64,000 nucleotides of DNA from a bacterium YEK0313. Lineage in GTDB: Bacteria; Pseudomonadota; Alphaproteobacteria; Rhizobiales; Phreatobacteraceae. The stretch is taken from assembly GCA_000751295.2 (NCBI GenBank), contig CCMO02000002.1, positions 704,501 to 768,500 of the forward strand, given 5' to 3'. The notes beneath the pieces are model-generated. The model did not search any database, was not told the origin of the DNA, and worked only from the letters and a program-made list of their open reading frames with translations. Positions 56,209-64,000 of the stretch are shown here, one piece after another (position 1 is the first letter of the stretch; every line of letters starts with the position of its first letter). The position numbers were made by a program, and so were the translations under genes.

Positions 56209-56228
56209 CGCTTCTATACGCAGAAGCG
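56209..56228. promoter_or_regulatory. Inverted repeat just upstream of the SARP-like regulator
   Basis: CGCTTCT and AGAAGCG form 7-bp arms around six bases, 17 bp before the regulator start. It could be an autoregulatory operator or an RNA hairpin over the ribosome-binding region. The function is not shown. Confidence 0.35.
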
Positions 56229-56467
56229 AAAGCACTTTTCCGTTCTGGTGAACGCCTGTCAGCGACCCTGCAGGCCTGGAAGTCTATGCGCCCCGGGAGG
56301 AAGCCCGCAAGGCGCGACAATCGCGCGCAAGGGAAGCCGAGGAGAGCAAAAGCAAATCACGGAGCGCTCACGACCCGCCCATAGTCTCCGCCTCACGCGT
56401 TCGGTGTCCCGGCGCGCGCATCCGCCAGCGGGCGGATCGATGCCGGCCCGACGGCGGGAGACGACCC

Positions 56468-57334
56468 TTGAGCATCACCCATCACTGGATCGACGGCCTC
56501 GCGGAGCTGACGCTTCTGCACAGAGGCGCGAACCAGACGCCGCGCCTCGCCGTCATCCATTATTCGGTGACCAATACGGTCGCCGAAGCCGTCGCCGCGC
56601 TCGATGCCCAGCGCGCGAGCTATCACATCCTGATCGAGAAGAGCGGCGTGGCGTTCCAGACCCGGCGCTTCACCGAGACCGCCGCGCATCCCGGCCTCAG
56701 CAACTGGAAGCCGCTCGGCAATGTCGGGCTCGGCAGCTCGGTGCAGGTCGGCTCGGTCGGCATCTGCCTGATGAACAAGGGCTACGCCTTCGATGCCGGC
56801 GCGCCGCACGGGCCCGGCCGGCTCATCTACAACCCCGACGACGCGGCGATGCAGCAATGGGAGCATTATCCGGCGGCGCAGGTCAGCACCTGCCGCAAGA
56901 TCGTGCGCGACGTCATCGACGCCTATGACATCGAGGAGGTGGTCGGCCACCACGACGTCGCCATCATGGGCAAGTTCGATCCCGGCCCGCTGTTCGACGT
57001 CGCCGGCCTCAACGCCCTGATCGCCCGGCAGCCGCGGCTCGGCTTCGAGACCGAGGTCGCCTCGCCCGACGGCAGGCTCAACCTGCGCCAGCGGCCTTCG
57101 ACCGACAGCCCGGTTCTCGCCCAACTGCGCAACGGCCGGACGGTGCATGTCCGCTCGATCGCCTATGGCCCACGCGAAGCCTGCATCGACCCGCGCCCGG
57201 CCACCGCCCGCAAGCGCTACCTGACGCGCTGGGCCTCGATCGGCCTCGACAGCGCCGACCGCCATGCCGGTTTCGTCAACATGAAATACCTCGCCGCCAC
57301 GCCGCTGTCGCCGGCGCTCGCGGCGCTGCTCTGA
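56468..57334 (+). CDS. N-acetylmuramoyl-L-alanine amidase with C-terminal SH3-like domain
   Basis: A 288-residue peptidoglycan amidase of the Amidase_2 (AmpD/PGRP) fold. Zinc-ligand and fold motifs are RLAVIHYSVTN (about residues 25-35), ASYHILIEKSG (about 49), VGSVGICLMNKG (about 97) and VVGHHDVAIMGKFDPGPLF near 160, which has the His-Asp...DPG site. Residues after about 205 (GRLNLRQRPSTDSPVLAQLRNGRTVHV) form an SH3-like domain. No signal peptide is visible. The start is TTG at 56468 with GGGAG upstream. Its role could be cell-wall recycling or lysis. Confidence 0.82.
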   Translation: MSITHHWIDGLAELTLLHRGANQTPRLAVIHYSVTNTVAEAVAALDAQRASYHILIEKSGVAFQTRRFTETAAHPGLSNWKPLGNVGLGSSVQVGSVGICLMNKGYAFDAGAPHGPGRLIYNPDDAAMQQWEHYPAAQVSTCRKIVRDVIDAYDIEEVVGHHDVAIMGKFDPGPLFDVAGLNALIARQPRLGFETEVASPDGRLNLRQRPSTDSPVLAQLRNGRTVHVRSIAYGPREACIDPRPATARKRYLTRWASIGLDSADRHAGFVNMKYLAATPLSPALAALL

Positions 57335-57436
57335 GGCCGGCCGGCATCGGCCGCTTCGCGTGATGGCAGGCAGGCTGCGAACGGGCCCCGGTGTCTTGCC
57401 GCCGGCGACCGCGCAGCGATCAAGGGGGGATCGATC

Positions 57437-58555
57437 ATGCCACAAAGCGCGCGCCGCGATGCGCCGGCCCTCGCCCTGTCGGGCGGCGGCTTTCGCGCCA
57501 CACTGTTCCACTGCGGAACCTTCATCCGCCTCAACGAGCTCGGCTTCCTGGCGCGCATGGAGCGGATCTCCGCCGTGTCGGGCGGCGCCATCGCCGCCGG
57601 CATGCTTGCCGCCGCCTGGCCGCGGCTCGTGCTGAAGGGCGGCCGCTTCACCAATCTCGAAGAGGCGGTGATCGCGCCCGTGCAGAGCTTCTGCACCCGG
57701 ACGATCGACAAGGCCGCCGTCGGCTGGGGCGCGCTGCTGCCGGGCAAGTCGATCGGCGACGTGCTCGCCGACATCTATGACGAGATGTACCAAGGCCGGA
57801 CGCTGGCCGAGCTGCCGGACACGCCGCAATTCGTGTTCAACGCCACCAATCTGCAGACCGGCCGCCTCGTCCGCATGCAGAAGCTGCGGCTCGCCGACTA
57901 TTCGATCGGCGAGATCCGGCAGCCGAAGCTCAGGCTGGCGGTGGCGGTGGCGGCTTCGAGCGCCTTCCCGCCGGTCCTGTCGCCGGTCACCATCGCGGCC
58001 GGCGCGGTCGGCCGCTGGAAGGATCTCGACGGCACCAGTCATTTCGGCGACCCGGCCTTCACCCGCACCTTGTCGCTCACCGATGGCGGGGCCTACGACA
58101 ATCTCGGGCTCGAAACCGTCGACGATTTCGCGCCGCTGTTCGTCAGCGATGCCGGCGCGCCCTTCACCATCGACGCGGAGGCCGGCCTGCTCTGGCCGCA
58201 GCAGCTGATGCGCGTCCTCGACATCGCGACCGACCAGGCGCGCGCCCTGCGCAAGCGCTTCCTCCATCGCAGCCGCGGCGCCGAGCCCGGCCAGCCGGCG
58301 GAAAAGCCCTTCGCCTTCGCCGGCATCGACGGCGATCCCGCGGACTATCCCGCCGCGCGCAAGCTGGCCATCGATCCGCGGCTGACCCTCGGCCTCGCCC
58401 GGCTGAGGACCCGCCTCAACCCGTTCAGCGAGGAGGAACAGGGCCGGCTGATCAACTGGGGCTGGTCCATGACCGACCTCGCCGCCCGCAGCTATGTCGA
58501 CACCGCGGCGGCCGCACCGACGGCCTGGCCGAGGCCACGGTGGGCGCTCGGATAG
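57437..58555 (+). CDS. Patatin-like phospholipase family protein
   Basis: A 372-residue patatin-like lipase. The oxyanion hole is LSGGGFRATLFH (about residues 14-25), the nucleophile Ser is in AVSGGAIAAGM (about 48, a GxSxG variant AVSGG) and the dyad Asp is in LTDGGAYDNLG (about 216). No membrane segments. Patatin-like proteins deacylate phospholipids, and some are effectors in cyclic-nucleotide defence systems, but no nucleotide cyclase is present here. It ends 47 bp before the first degenerate repeat of array 3. A GGGGGG stretch precedes the ATG. Confidence 0.85.
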   Translation: MPQSARRDAPALALSGGGFRATLFHCGTFIRLNELGFLARMERISAVSGGAIAAGMLAAAWPRLVLKGGRFTNLEEAVIAPVQSFCTRTIDKAAVGWGALLPGKSIGDVLADIYDEMYQGRTLAELPDTPQFVFNATNLQTGRLVRMQKLRLADYSIGEIRQPKLRLAVAVAASSAFPPVLSPVTIAAGAVGRWKDLDGTSHFGDPAFTRTLSLTDGGAYDNLGLETVDDFAPLFVSDAGAPFTIDAEAGLLWPQQLMRVLDIATDQARALRKRFLHRSRGAEPGQPAEKPFAFAGIDGDPADYPAARKLAIDPRLTLGLARLRTRLNPFSEEEQGRLINWGWSMTDLAARSYVDTAAAAPTAWPRPRWALG

Positions 58556-58602
58556 GCGGCGGGCGACTGGTCGTCCAGCTGTTTGCATTGGCAGCCAAGT
58601 GA

Positions 58603-61322
58603 GTTTCGATCCGTGCACATGCCCCGTCGGCGACGATCGTCGGCGTGTTCGCCGATCTGATCTCCAACTGGTTTCGATCCACGCCCTCGTGCGGAGGGCG
58701 ACTGGCCACGAGGCCGCCTGCTGCAGTCTTGGGATCGTTTCGATCCACGCCCTCGTACGGAGGGCGACATGGCCCCATTGTGGAGAATCTCCGCCGTCGC
58801 CGTGTTTCGATCCACGCCCTCGTGCGGAGGGCGACGCCAGTTGGGCGCGCCCGGCGTTCTTGCCCGATGCGGTTTCGATCCACGCCCTCGTGCGGAGGGC
58901 GACCTGCCGATTTCGAACGGGGCGAGCAGCAGGTCGGCGTTTCGATCCACGCCCTCGTGCGGAGGGCGACTCGACCGCCTTTTTCAGGGCCAGCAGGTCG
59001 GCGTGTTTCGATCCACGCCCTCGTGCGGAGGGCGACCTGGCATGATCGGTCTCGGCCGGAGATTGTTCATTGTTTCGATCCACGCCCTCGTGCGGAGGGC
59101 GACGCCTGACGTCGTAGAGCGGCACGCCGTCGAGCACGTTTCGATCCACGCCCTCGTGCGGAGGGCGACTGGGGCGAGGAGCATGCGCGGCAATTCGTCG
59201 TCGCGTTTCGATCCACGCCCTCGTGCGGAGGGCGACAGGACACCGGGCGCCGCGAGGCGGCAGCCGCGGTGGTTTCGATCCACGCCCTCGTGCGGAGGGC
59301 GACGCGAAGACCCCTTGAGTCTCCGGATGGTGCTCAAGGTTTCGATCCACGCCCTCGTGCGGAGGGCGACCAGCAACAGGAACAAGCAGCTCCCAATGGC
59401 TGATGTTTCGATCCACGCCCTCGTGCGGAGGGCGACTCACCGGGTTTCCGGCGTTTAAGGCCCATGCGCGAGTTTCGATCCACGCCCTCGTGCGGAGGGC
59501 GACATGGTGTTCAACGGCCGGTCGCTGCAGGACGTGCTGTTTCGATCCACGCCCTCGTGCGGAGGGCGACTGATTTCGAGACGGAACTTGGCGGCGCCGA
59601 CCGAGTTTCGATCCACGCCCTCGTGCGGAGGGCGACCGGCCTCTCGAATGGTGAGGCCGCAGAGATCCGAGAGTTTCGATCCACGCCCTCGTGCGGAGGG
59701 CGACCGTCGCCTTGCCGTTGCTGTCGATCAGCACATTGTCGTTTCGATCCACGCCCTCGTGCGGAGGGCGACCCGCGACGTGAGGGCGGCGGCCGTCATC
59801 ATGAGCAGGTTTCGATCCACGCCCTCGTGCGGAGGGCGACTTTTCGTGCTCTTCCCAGCAAACCGAATTCCGATCAGGTTTCGATCCACGCCCTCGTGCG
59901 GAGGGCGACCTTCCTCAATTGATAATGCCGCGGGGCCGATCGGTCGGTTTCGATCCACGCCCTCGTGCGGAGGGCGACTCGGTCCCGCTGTCACGAACAA
60001 ATTTGACGAAGCGTTTCGATCCACGCCCTCGTGCGGAGGGCGACATCGTCACGTCCTGATTGCGGGTCGCGAAGTCGATGTTTCGATCCACGCCCTCGTG
60101 CGGAGGGCGACCATTTGACCGTATTCGATGTTGAGCGGCCAGAAAGGTTTCGATCCACGCCCTCGTGCGGAGGGCGACGTGGTATTCGCCGATGCGCCGA
60201 TTGAGCACCAGCTGGTTTCGATCCACGCCCTCGTGCGGAGGGCGACCTGCGCCGATACTGCGCGAGTGGTTCGAGCGATCATGTTTCGATCCACGCCCTC
60301 GTGCGGAGGGCGACCATCGAATGTGAGCGGTGCGGCGCTGCCGTTCCAGTTTCGATCCACGCCCTCGTGCGGAGGGCGACTCGAAAATCGCGAAGGCGGT
60401 ACCGTCGTTCTTCAGGTTTCGATCCACGCCCTCGTGCGGAGGGCGACGCGGGATAGCTAGGCGCGGCCACCCTGCGCCAGCCGTTTCGATCCACGCCCTC
60501 GTGCGGAGGGCGACCGCTGGTCGCCGGCGAGGGCTCTTGCGCCCTGCCGTGTTTCGATCCACGCCCTCGTGCGGAGGGCGACCGGGCATGGACACCGTCA
60601 TTCGCCTGGCTTGGCGCATCGTTTCGATCCACGCCCTCGTGCGGAGGGCGACCTCTTCCGGGCTGGCATCGTAATAGCGCGGGTCGAGTTTCGATCCACG
60701 CCCTCGTGCGGAGGGCGACGGCCTGGACAGCATCATTCAGCCGATCGCCGACGGCGTTTCGATCCACGCCCTCGTGCGGAGGGCGACATCGGACTTGCCG
60801 ATTCCGGGCGCGCCCCAGAGAAGTTTCGATCCACGCCCTCGTGCGGAGGGCGACAAGCGATATATCGAGAAGGCTTTGTAATTTATGTTGTTTCGATCCA
60901 CGCCCTCGTGCGGAGGGCGACGTTAAGCGGCTTTGAAGCGCGACGCCAGAGATCGGAGTTTCGATCCACGCCCTCGTGCGGAGGGCGACTCCAGGCCCAT
61001 GGCGATGACCGCAGCGGCCTGGTGTTTCGATCCACGCCCTCGTGCGGAGGGCGACGGCGGCCAAAGCGCAGCCTCGGGCCAATTGAGCGAGTTTCGATCC
61101 ACGCCCTCGTGCGGAGGGCGACGATCGCCGGCGCCGATGACGACGAAGTTGGCCGCGTTTCGATCCACGCCCTCGTGCGGAGGGCGACGAACACGGGTAG
61201 GCGCTCGCGTGCGCATATCGATGTTTCGATCCACGCCCTCGTGCGGAGGGCGACCCGGTCGCCTCGCCCTGGATCACCGGCTCTTTGCCGGTTTCGATCC
61301 ACGCCCTCGTGCGGAGGGCGAC
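58603..61322 (-). CRISPR. CRISPR array 3, type I-C-like repeats, 40 good plus 1 degenerate repeat, no adjacent cas
   Basis: The 32-nt repeat is GTTTCGATCCA, stem CGCCCTC, loop GTGCG, stem GAGGGCG, then AC. The stem differs from arrays 1 and 2 at paired positions, so base pairing is kept. The first and last repeat segments are identical to the other arrays, so the same Cas5c could process it in trans. Spacers are 33-36 nt. The leftmost unit (58603-58634) is strongly degenerate, marking the old end; the leader is on the right. The repeat at 58737 has one changed loop base. Confidence 0.97.
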
Positions 61323-61441
61323 TCCTCCGCCCGCCAAACCGTCCCCCGGCTCCTCCGACTTTCGCAAATATGTCTGTCTTCTCCGCTGCTTGCTCGAAGC
61401 GCGAACCTTCCGGGGGATGCGGGCACGCTTACGGTTCGCGC
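61323..61441 (-). promoter_or_regulatory. Leader of CRISPR array 3, ending in conserved 43-nt hairpin element
   Basis: An inverted repeat at 61399-61441 has the same arms, GCGCGAACC and GGTTCGCGC, and the same 43-nt length as in the other two leaders. It starts 76 nt from the last repeat instead of 135, and the proximal leader sequence is different (AAATATGTCTGTCTTCTCC). Confidence 0.75.
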
Positions 61442-61882
61442 CACGCCCCCTTTCAGGACCAAGACCTCGTCGCCCGGCCAGGCGCCGGCGACGACGATGG
61501 TGTGGTGCGCTGGCAACCGTTTCCGTGAAGGCGCGAGCGGGCTGGCTGAGTTCGCCTCGCGCGAACCTCCGCCGCGCCGGCCGCGCCGACGAGCACGGTG
61601 AGGCCGCGTCCGGAAAGACGTGTAGCTATGGTGGGCGTGCCGGCGCCGTCCTCACGTCCTTGGCATCTTCATTGGGCACAATGGTTCGACCGTCGCGCAA
61701 TGACCGGCACGGCACACCGTGACCGGGGAGACGCGGCCGCGCCGACGGGAAAAATGCGAGGTTTGCCCGGCCGAGAAACGGAACAGCCTGCGATCAAGAG
61801 CCGGAAAAGGAAAAGTCGGCCGCGTTCCGGCCATTCCACCGGGGCGCGTCGATTCCGAAAACGATTTCAGGAGTGAGCGGCC
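61442..61882. other. Gene-poor stretch between array 3 leader and IS481 element
   Basis: About 440 bp. Open frames here are short, arginine-rich and have no family resemblance or convincing ribosome-binding sites. I see no RNA gene or clear promoter. Confidence 0.5.
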
Positions 61883-63166
61883 TGAGACACAGGTGACAGA
61901 TCGTACCGGACACATGGGTTACAGTTTCCGCTTTTGTTCTGGAAGCGGAGGGTGGGATGCCATGGAAGGAGTGTTCGGTCATGGACGAGCGTCTTCGCTT
62001 CGTTGCCCGCCTGCTGGATGGAGAGGCGATGACGGAGGCCTGTCGGGCCTTCGGCATCTCACGCAAGACCGGCTACAAGATCTTCAGCCGCTACAAGGAG
62101 CACGGACAGGAGGCCCTGAGCGATCGCTCGCGCCGGCCGGTGCGTTATGCCAACCAGTTGCCCGGCCAGATCGAGAGCCTGATCGTGACGCTCAAGCGGG
62201 ACAAGCCGCACTGGGGCGCGCGCAAGCTGCGCGAACTGATCGTGCGGCGGTTGGCCGGCGACGTACGGGTGCCGGCTCGTAGCACCATCCATGCGGTCCT
62301 GCATCGCCACGGCCTGGTGAAGCCGCCGGGGCGCCCGCGCCATCGGGCCCATGGCACGGCGCTGTCGCAAGGGGCGGTCGCCAATGCGCTGTGGTGCGCC
62401 GACTTCAAGGGGGAGTTCAAGCTCGGCAACGGACAGTACTGCTACCCGCTCACCGTGACCGACCACGCCTCGCGCTTCCTGCTCATGTGCGAAGCATTGG
62501 ACTCGGTGCGGGAAGAGCTGGCGATCACGGCCTTCGAGCAGTTGTTCCGCGAGCGGGGCCTGCCGGAGGCCATTCGCTCCGACAATGGCGTGCCCTTTGC
62601 CAGCCCGAACGGCCTGTTCAATCTGTCCAGGCTCTCGGTCTGGTGGCTCAGGCTCGGCATTGCCATCGAACGCATCCAGCCCGGCCAGCCGCAGCAGAAT
62701 GGGCGGCACGAGCGCATGCATCTCACGCTGAAGAAGGAAGCGACCCGTCCGGCCGGCCAGAACAGCCTGCAGCAGCAGGGCCGGTTCGATGCCTTCCAGA
62801 AGGAGTTCAACACCGAGCGTCCTCACGAGGGGCTCGACATGAAGTGTCCGGCCGAGGTCTATACGCCATCATGCAGGCCCTACACGGGCCTGCCGGAGCT
62901 CAGCTATCCCCTGCATGACCGCGACGTGATGATCACCGCCTGCGGCCGCCTGTGCCTGCACCGAAAGAAGATCAACGTCTCGACCGTGCTCGCCGGTCAG
63001 CGCGTCGGCATCAAGGAAGTCGACGAGGGCATTTGGCTCGTCAGCTTCATGAGCTACGATCTCGGCTACTTCGATTTGGAACAGAAAACCCTGCAGCCAC
63101 TCGACAACCCGTTCGGGCCAAGAGTGTCACCCATGTCTTAGGTACAATCTGTTACCCATGTGTCCG
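61883..63166 (+). mobile_element. IS481-family insertion sequence
   Basis: The element is bounded by related terminal repeats: left about 61883-61926, right about 63124-63166 (inverted). The aligned ends share GACACA-GGTGACAG-type words and an inner CCGGACACATGGGT segment, and the right repeat overlaps the transposase stop. Exact ends and target duplication could not be fixed by eye. It carries one full-length transposase. Confidence 0.78.
61957..63141 (+). CDS. IS481-family transposase
   Basis: A 394-residue DDE transposase. The N-terminal helix-turn-helix is GEAMTEACRAFGISRKTGYKIF (about residues 24-45). The rve integrase core has the first Asp in LWCADFKGEFKLG, the second in IRSDNGVPFASPNG, and the Glu in QNGRHERMHLTLKKE (about 250). 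It appears intact, so the element may be active. A second in-frame ATG at 61981 is also plausible. Confidence 0.92.
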   Translation: MPWKECSVMDERLRFVARLLDGEAMTEACRAFGISRKTGYKIFSRYKEHGQEALSDRSRRPVRYANQLPGQIESLIVTLKRDKPHWGARKLRELIVRRLAGDVRVPARSTIHAVLHRHGLVKPPGRPRHRAHGTALSQGAVANALWCADFKGEFKLGNGQYCYPLTVTDHASRFLLMCEALDSVREELAITAFEQLFRERGLPEAIRSDNGVPFASPNGLFNLSRLSVWWLRLGIAIERIQPGQPQQNGRHERMHLTLKKEATRPAGQNSLQQQGRFDAFQKEFNTERPHEGLDMKCPAEVYTPSCRPYTGLPELSYPLHDRDVMITACGRLCLHRKKINVSTVLAGQRVGIKEVDEGIWLVSFMSYDLGYFDLEQKTLQPLDNPFGPRVSPMS

Positions 63167-63184
63167 GGTCGGACACAGGTTGTT

Positions 63185-63260
<76 letters not shown>

Positions 63261-63395
63261 GACCGTCGCTTGGGCCGCAAGGCCGCCGCGAGAGCGCGCT
63301 GACTAGCAGAGACCCATGGGCATGTCCAGAAGCCGCGCGAAGTTTTTTGAGATGCCCCGCGGCGGGCGGCGCATGGCAGCCCGGCTGCCTGTCGG

Positions 63396-64000
63396 TCAGG
63401 CCGGCGGCCAGAGCCAGGCGGCGCCGCGCACGCCCGAGGAATCGCCGTGCAGCGGCGGCAGGACCGGGGTCGTGACGATGTCGGAAAAGACGTAAGTCCG
63501 CATGGCCTCGGCGAGGTCGCCGTAGAGCCTGTCGATCTTGCCCATGCCGCCGCCGAGCAGGATCACGTCGGGATCCAGGATGTTGACGACATGGGCGAGC
63601 GCGCGGGCGAGCCGGTCGACATAGGCGCGATAGGCCGCGCGCGCCGGCGCCGCGGCCTAATGCGGCCGCGCCGCCTCGGCGATGATCTCGGCGGTCGCGA
63701 GGTGCCGGCCGGTGGCGCGGGCAAAGCCTGCGGCAAGGCCCGGGCCGGACAGCCAGGTCTCGATGCAGCCCCGCCTGCCGCAATAGCAGGCGGGCGCGCG
63801 CACCACCTCCTCGACCGAGGGCCAGGGCAAGGGATTGTGGCCCCACTCGCCGGCGATCAGGTGGCGGCCGCGCAGGATCCGGCGGCCGATGGCAATGCCG
63901 GCGCCGACGCCGGTGCCGAGGATGACGCCGAACACGACCTCCGCATCGCGGCCGGCGCCGTCGACGGCCTCCGACAGGGCGAAGCAGTTGGCGTCGTTGT
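63396..64000 (-). pseudogene. ROK-family sugar kinase, 5'-truncated by window edge and interrupted by an in-frame TAG
   Basis: The visible frame reads NDANCFALSEAVDGAGRDAEVVFGVILGTGVGAG, then the ROK zinc motif ACYCGRRGCIETWLSG. It stops at TAG (63657-63659) after IAEAARPH. The same frame continues without shift for 86 more codons: ARAAYRAYVDRLARALAHVVNILDPD, then ILLGGGMGKIDRLY, and ends LWPPA at 63396. That is the normal ROK C-terminal half, so a single amber codon splits the gene. ROK kinases phosphorylate fructose, glucose, N-acetylglucosamine or N-acetylmannosamine; the substrate is not assigned. Sequencing error or suppression cannot be excluded. Confidence 0.8.

Noticed and set aside
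57437..58555. Patatin as the effector of a CBASS system
   Set aside because: No CD-NTase cyclase, E1/E2 or JAB partner is present within reach, so the patatin alone does not make a CBASS locus.
58904..59004. Two adjacent array 3 spacers ending in the same AGCAGGTCGGC word
   Set aside because: The shared word is only 11 bases at the same end and the rest differs, so chance or a common codon pattern is enough to explain it.
56393..59752. 1119-codon minus-strand open frame spanning amidase, patatin and part of array 3
   Set aside because: It is a GC-rich antisense shadow joined to the translated CRISPR repeats, without family similarity.
61598..61876. 92-codon open frame between array 3 leader and the IS element
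   Set aside because: It is arginine-rich, lacks a convincing ribosome-binding site and resembles no family; treated as non-coding.

Overview
The window looks like a high-GC alphaproteobacterial chromosome, most likely Hyphomicrobiales/Rhizobiales. The basis is an NDUFA12-family complex I protein, DUF2155 and DUF2259 secreted proteins, a TorF-type porin, short hisG with hisZ, hutF/hutD histidine catabolism and alphaproteobacterial codon use. No species can be named from sequence alone.

Bases 1-34545 are ordinary metabolic chromosome. In order they hold: the 3' end of a DapA-family aldolase, an MFS transporter, azlCD (amino-acid export), hisZG, a LysR regulator divergent from glycolate oxidase glcDEF, ohrR/ohr with an operator palindrome, a glycosyltransferase, malate synthase (glcDEF plus aceB would carry glycolate through glyoxylate to malate), a porin, several small envelope proteins, a FUSC permease, a TrmO-like protein, and a histidine-utilisation regulon. 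That regulon comprises an NCS1 permease, an acyl-CoA synthetase of uncertain role, hutC, hutF, hutI, hutH, hutU and hutD. Two near-identical palindromes, one before the permease and one between hutF and hutI, are probable HutC operators. hutF carries an exact 13-bp tandem duplication that shifts its frame.

Bases 34709-61441 form a large defence region built around one type I-C CRISPR-Cas system. The minus-strand operon is cas3-cas5c-cas8c-cas7c-cas4-cas1-cas2 (49024 to 41140), followed directly by array 2. Array 1 (28 repeats) lies further downstream and array 3 (41 repeats, no cas genes beside it) lies about 9.6 kb upstream of cas3. A three-repeat remnant with mixed repeat types sits near an orphan higA-like antitoxin. 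The three arrays use three versions of one 32-nt repeat. Arrays 1 and 2 share the stem but differ in the loop; array 3 has compensatory stem changes. All three leaders end in a conserved 43-nt inverted-repeat element, and beside array 1 this element is followed by what looks like the decayed 3' end of a second cas2. A nucleotidyltransferase toxin-type gene pair lies between arrays 1 and 2.

Between cas3 and array 3 are a two-TM SLATT-like membrane protein, a tiny coupled ORF, a stand-alone YcaO protein, an animal-type haem peroxidase, an unknown protein, a BTAD/TPR (SARP-like) regulator, an N-acetylmuramoyl-L-alanine amidase and a patatin-like lipase. Whether any of these belong to a defence system is unproven.

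The right end has an IS481-family element, a tRNA-Lys(CTT) gene and the 3' part of a ROK-family sugar kinase interrupted by an in-frame amber codon. The IS lies between the array 3 leader and the tRNA 3' end, so the tRNA may mark the edge of an acquired island.
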